Source: Mucilaginibacter sp. (lineage in GTDB: Bacteria > Bacteroidota > Bacteroidia > Sphingobacteriales > Sphingobacteriaceae). From it: a stretch of DNA of 35,991 nt. Numbering within the stretch: position 1 is the first letter of the stretch; each line of letters opens with the position of its first letter. Below the pieces are notes generated by a model. That model was given only the letters and a program-made list of their open reading frames with translations, did not search any database and was not told where the DNA came from. Of the stretch, positions 33,612 through 35,991 are shown one piece after another. The position numbers and the translations under genes were made by a program. The stretch lies in assembly GCF_028288105.1 (NCBI RefSeq), contig NZ_JAQBOI010000130.1:1-35991 (forward strand). Reading direction: 5' to 3'.

Positions 33612-35991
33612 TTATTTACGGATCTCCGCACCCGCTTCTTTGCCTAAATTATAAATTAATTTTTGCATCAGGGCATCAATCGCTTTATCGGTTAAAGTTT
33701 TCTCTGTGTCTTGCAGGGTAAAACTCAGCGCGTACGATTTTTTACCTTCGGGCAATTTATCTCCCTGGTAAACATCAAATACGTTCACCTCTTTTAACAG
33801 CTTCTTGTCCGTCCGTCCGGCTACCTGCTTCAACTGTCCGAAGGTTACGGCTTTATCTACCAGCATGCTCAAATCCCTGCGCACCGCCGGGAACTTGGAT
33901 ACCTCCTGGTAAATTATTACGTTTTTGCGTACCGCTGCCAGTATCAGGTCAAAGTTAAAATCGGCATAAAACACTTCCTTATCTACATCAACCTTTTTGG
34001 CCGCTGCCGTACCTACCGGCCCAAATTTAACCAGTTGCTTACCGTTTAGCATGTACTGCAAGCCAAAAGCCAGCTTGCTGCAGGTAGCATCTTCGGTTAC
34101 AAAATCGGTTATTTTAAGGCGTTTTAAAATACCATCAACAATGGCTTTTAAATTGTAGAACGATACCGGTTTCTGCTTTTGGTTCCATTGCTCGGCAGTA
34201 TCGGCACCCGTTATGAATACACTGAAACGCTGTGTTTCGATATACTTATCATCCTTTACACTGTACACCTTGCCAAACTCGTAGAATTTAAGATCGGCGC
34301 TGCGGCGGTTTTGGTTATAGGCAATGGCCTCTAAACCCGAGTATAAAAGGGTTTGGCGCATGGCATCCAGATCGCTGCTTAGGGGGTTCACTATCTTCAC
34401 GGCAGCATCGGGGTTATCCGAGTAGCTTAGTTTGGTAAGCGAGTTAGCCAGCATCTCGTTAAAGCCATTAGCGCTAAGCAAGTCGGCAATTACGTTTTGC
34501 ACGGTATCTTTTTCCGGGCGGATCGAATTATTCAACGATGCCCTTATTTGCGTAGGGATCTCTATATTGTTATAGCCGTAAATACGCAATATCTCTTCTA
34601 CCACATCCACATCGCGGGTTACATCTACCCGGTATGGGGGTACTTTAAGCGATAAGCCTTCGGCGGTTTCGTTAACTATTTTAATATCTAAAGCGGTAAT
34701 AATGCTTTTGATGGTATCGTTACCAATGGCTTTACCTATCAGCCTGTCGATAGTGTTATAGGTGATCTCTACATCAAACGGTGCTACCGGCGCAGGGTAA
34801 TGATCAAATATATCCGACGTTACCTTACCACCCGCTACCTGCTGTATTAACAAGGCTGCACGTTTAAGGGCAAATACGGTCATATCAGGGTCGGTACCAC
34901 GCTCAAAACGGAACGATGCATCAGTCTTCAGCCCAAATCTTTTTGATGTTTTACGTACCGCTACAGCGTTGAAATAAGCGCTCTCTAAAAAGATGCTTGT
35001 TGTAGATTCGCTTACGCCCGATTTTGCACCGCCAAATACACCGGCAATACACATGGCCTCGTCGGCATTGCATATCATCAGGTCGTCGGCGCTTAGCGCG
35101 CGGTCTACATCGTCTAATGTTTTAAATACAGTGCCTTCGGCTACGTTCTTCACAATCACCTTGTTACCGGTAATGGCGGCTGCATCAAAGGCATGCAGGG
35201 GCTGCCCAAGCTCGTGCAGTACATAGTTGGTAACATCAACAATATTATTGATGCTGCGCACGCCTATCACTGCCAAACGCTCTTTTAACCACGCAGGCGA
35301 CTCGCCCACCTTTATATCAGATATAGTTAAACCCGAGTACCTTGGGGCAGCAGCTTCGTTCTCTACCACTACCTGTATAGGGCTATCGTTGCTATCTACC
35401 TTAAACGCGCTTACATCGGGCTTTTTGATGCCCAGTTTAAGGAAAGCAGCTATATCACGCGCCGTACCCAGGTGCGATGCAGCATCAGCACGGTTTGGTG
35501 TAAGGCCTATTTCATACATGTAATCGTCGTTCAGCTTAAAATGTTCTTTAGCCAGCGTACCCACAGCGGTATCGGCGTCAAGCACCATAATACCGTCGTG
35601 ATCGTGGCCAAGGCCTATCTCATCTTCGGCGCAGATCATCCCTTCGGATATCTCGCCCCGTATTTTAGATTTTTTGATGGTAAACGGTTCGCCTACGGTT
35701 GGGTATATGGTTGTGCCCACAGTTGCCACCACTACTTTTTGCCCGGTTGCCACGTTATGGGCGCCACAAACAATCTGCAGATCCTCGCCAAGGCCCACAT
35801 CTACACGGGTAACATGCAGGTGATCTGAGTTGGAGTGCGCGGCACTTTCTTTAACATGGCCAATAACCAGGCCTTCTAAACCGCCCGGTATGGCCTGTAC
35901 CCGCTCAAGGCTCTCTACCTCTAAGCCGGTACCTGTAAGTATGGTAGATAATTCCGCAGGGGTTTTATCCGTATCAATAAATTCTTTAAGC
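33612..35991 (-). CDS. pheT: Phenylalanine-tRNA ligase beta subunit (5' end cut by window edge)
   Basis: The open frame runs past the edge. 64 codons are readable upstream of the GTG at 35798, beginning LKEFIDTDKTPAELSTILTG, so only about eight N-terminal residues are missing and the GTG is not the start. The full protein would be near 800 residues, as usual for PheT. The tRNA-binding OB domain (HLHVTRVDVG, LQIVCGAHNVATGQ), the B3/B4 editing region (SINNIVDVTNYVLHELGQPLHAFD), the B5 domain, the catalytic-like core and the C-terminal ferredoxin-fold anticodon-binding domain (FPAVRRDLSMLVD, SYALSFTLQD) are all visible. With PheS it charges tRNA-Phe and edits Tyr-tRNA-Phe. No pheS is in the window. 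Confidence 0.97.
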   Translation of the reverse strand, partial: LKEFIDTDKTPAELSTILTGTGLEVESLERVQAIPGGLEGLVIGHVKESAAHSNSDHLHVTRVDVGLGEDLQIVCGAHNVATGQKVVVATVGTTIYPTVGEPFTIKKSKIRGEISEGMICAEDEIGLGHDHDGIMVLDADTAVGTLAKEHFKLNDDYMYEIGLTPNRADAASHLGTARDIAAFLKLGIKKPDVSAFKVDSNDSPIQVVVENEAAAPRYSGLTISDIKVGESPAWLKERLAVIGVRSINNIVDVTNYVLHELGQPLHAFDAAAITGNKVIVKNVAEGTVFKTLDDVDRALSADDLMICNADEAMCIAGVFGGAKSGVSESTTSIFLESAYFNAVAVRKTSKRFGLKTDASFRFERGTDPDMTVFALKRAALLIQQVAGGKVTSDIFDHYPAPVAPFDVEITYNTIDRLIGKAIGNDTIKSIITALDIKIVNETAEGLSLKVPPYRVDVTRDVDVVEEILRIYGYNNIEIPTQIRASLNNSIRPEKDTVQNVIADLLSANGFNEMLANSLTKLSYSDNPDAAVKIVNPLSSDLDAMRQTLLYSGLEAIAYNQNRRSADLKFYEFGKVYSVKDDKYIETQRFSVFITGADTAEQWNQKQKPVSFYNLKAIVDGILKRLKITDFVTEDATCSKLAFGLQYMLNGKQLVKFGPVGTAAAKKVDVDKEVFYADFNFDLILAAVRKNVIIYQEVSKFPAVRRDLSMLVDKAVTFGQLKQVAGRTDKKLLKEVNVFDVYQGDKLPEGKKSYALSFTLQDTEKTLTDKAIDALMQKLIYNLGKEAGAEIRK

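Noticed and set aside
35798..35798. GTG at 35798 as the start of pheT
   Set aside because: The frame continues upstream with conserved PheT N-terminal sequence to the window edge.

Overview
The window looks like chromosome from a Bacteroidota of the Sphingobacteriaceae type, most like Mucilaginibacter or Pedobacter. The grounds are a SusC/SusD pair with a SusR-like regulator, many lipobox lipoproteins, A-rich start regions without strong Shine-Dalgarno sites, several TAnnTTTG-type -7 boxes, and lipid genes typical of sphingolipid- and aminolipid-making Bacteroidota. The genus is inferred from gene content only. I saw no rRNA, tRNA, CRISPR array, insertion sequence or prophage.

Layout. (1) 1-2859, minus strand: ethanolamine use, with a permease (eat), a small cupredoxin lipoprotein and the N-terminal part of ethanolamine ammonia-lyase large subunit (eutB, cut by the window edge). 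(2) 3066-3725, plus: a membrane protein of the PAP2/sphingomyelin-synthase type. (3) 3815-26582: an alpha-glucoside utilisation region. It has a periplasmic GH37 trehalase (plus), then on the minus strand GH65 and a vanadium-haloperoxidase-like lipoprotein (one unit), two tandem FG-GAP/ASPIC-UnbV lipoproteins downstream of SusD and SusC, a SusR-like membrane regulator and a GH31 alpha-glucosidase. A small unknown AT-rich gene and a plus-strand SRPBCC/GyrI-like gene interrupt it. (4) 26821-30006: apt and a ComEA-like helix-hairpin-helix gene with a 4-base overlap, divergent from a bifunctional OlsF-like acyltransferase. (5) 30007-30526: a gene-free stretch packed with inverted and direct repeats. 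(6) 30527-35991, minus: an Mpo1-like membrane protein, ribonuclease Y, a candidate 6S RNA, zapA, a small coiled-coil gene and pheT (5' end cut by the window edge).

How the parts fit. SusR would sense the sugar and switch on SusCD, which imports it. GH31, GH65 and GH37, all with signal peptides, would release glucose from alpha-linked oligosaccharides, trehalose and probably kojibiose-type (alpha-1,2) disaccharides. The two calcium-repeat lipoproteins and the haloperoxidase-like protein are the unexplained members. A strong terminator-like hairpin between susD and the first repeat lipoprotein suggests that the latter is made only by read-through.

Most worth a second look: the SusCD + paired FG-GAP lipoprotein + haloperoxidase + GH65 arrangement, the susD-downstream hairpin, the candidate 6S RNA between zapA and rny, the REP-like repeats near 5.8 and 30.0-30.5 kb, and the sphingomyelin-synthase-like gene.
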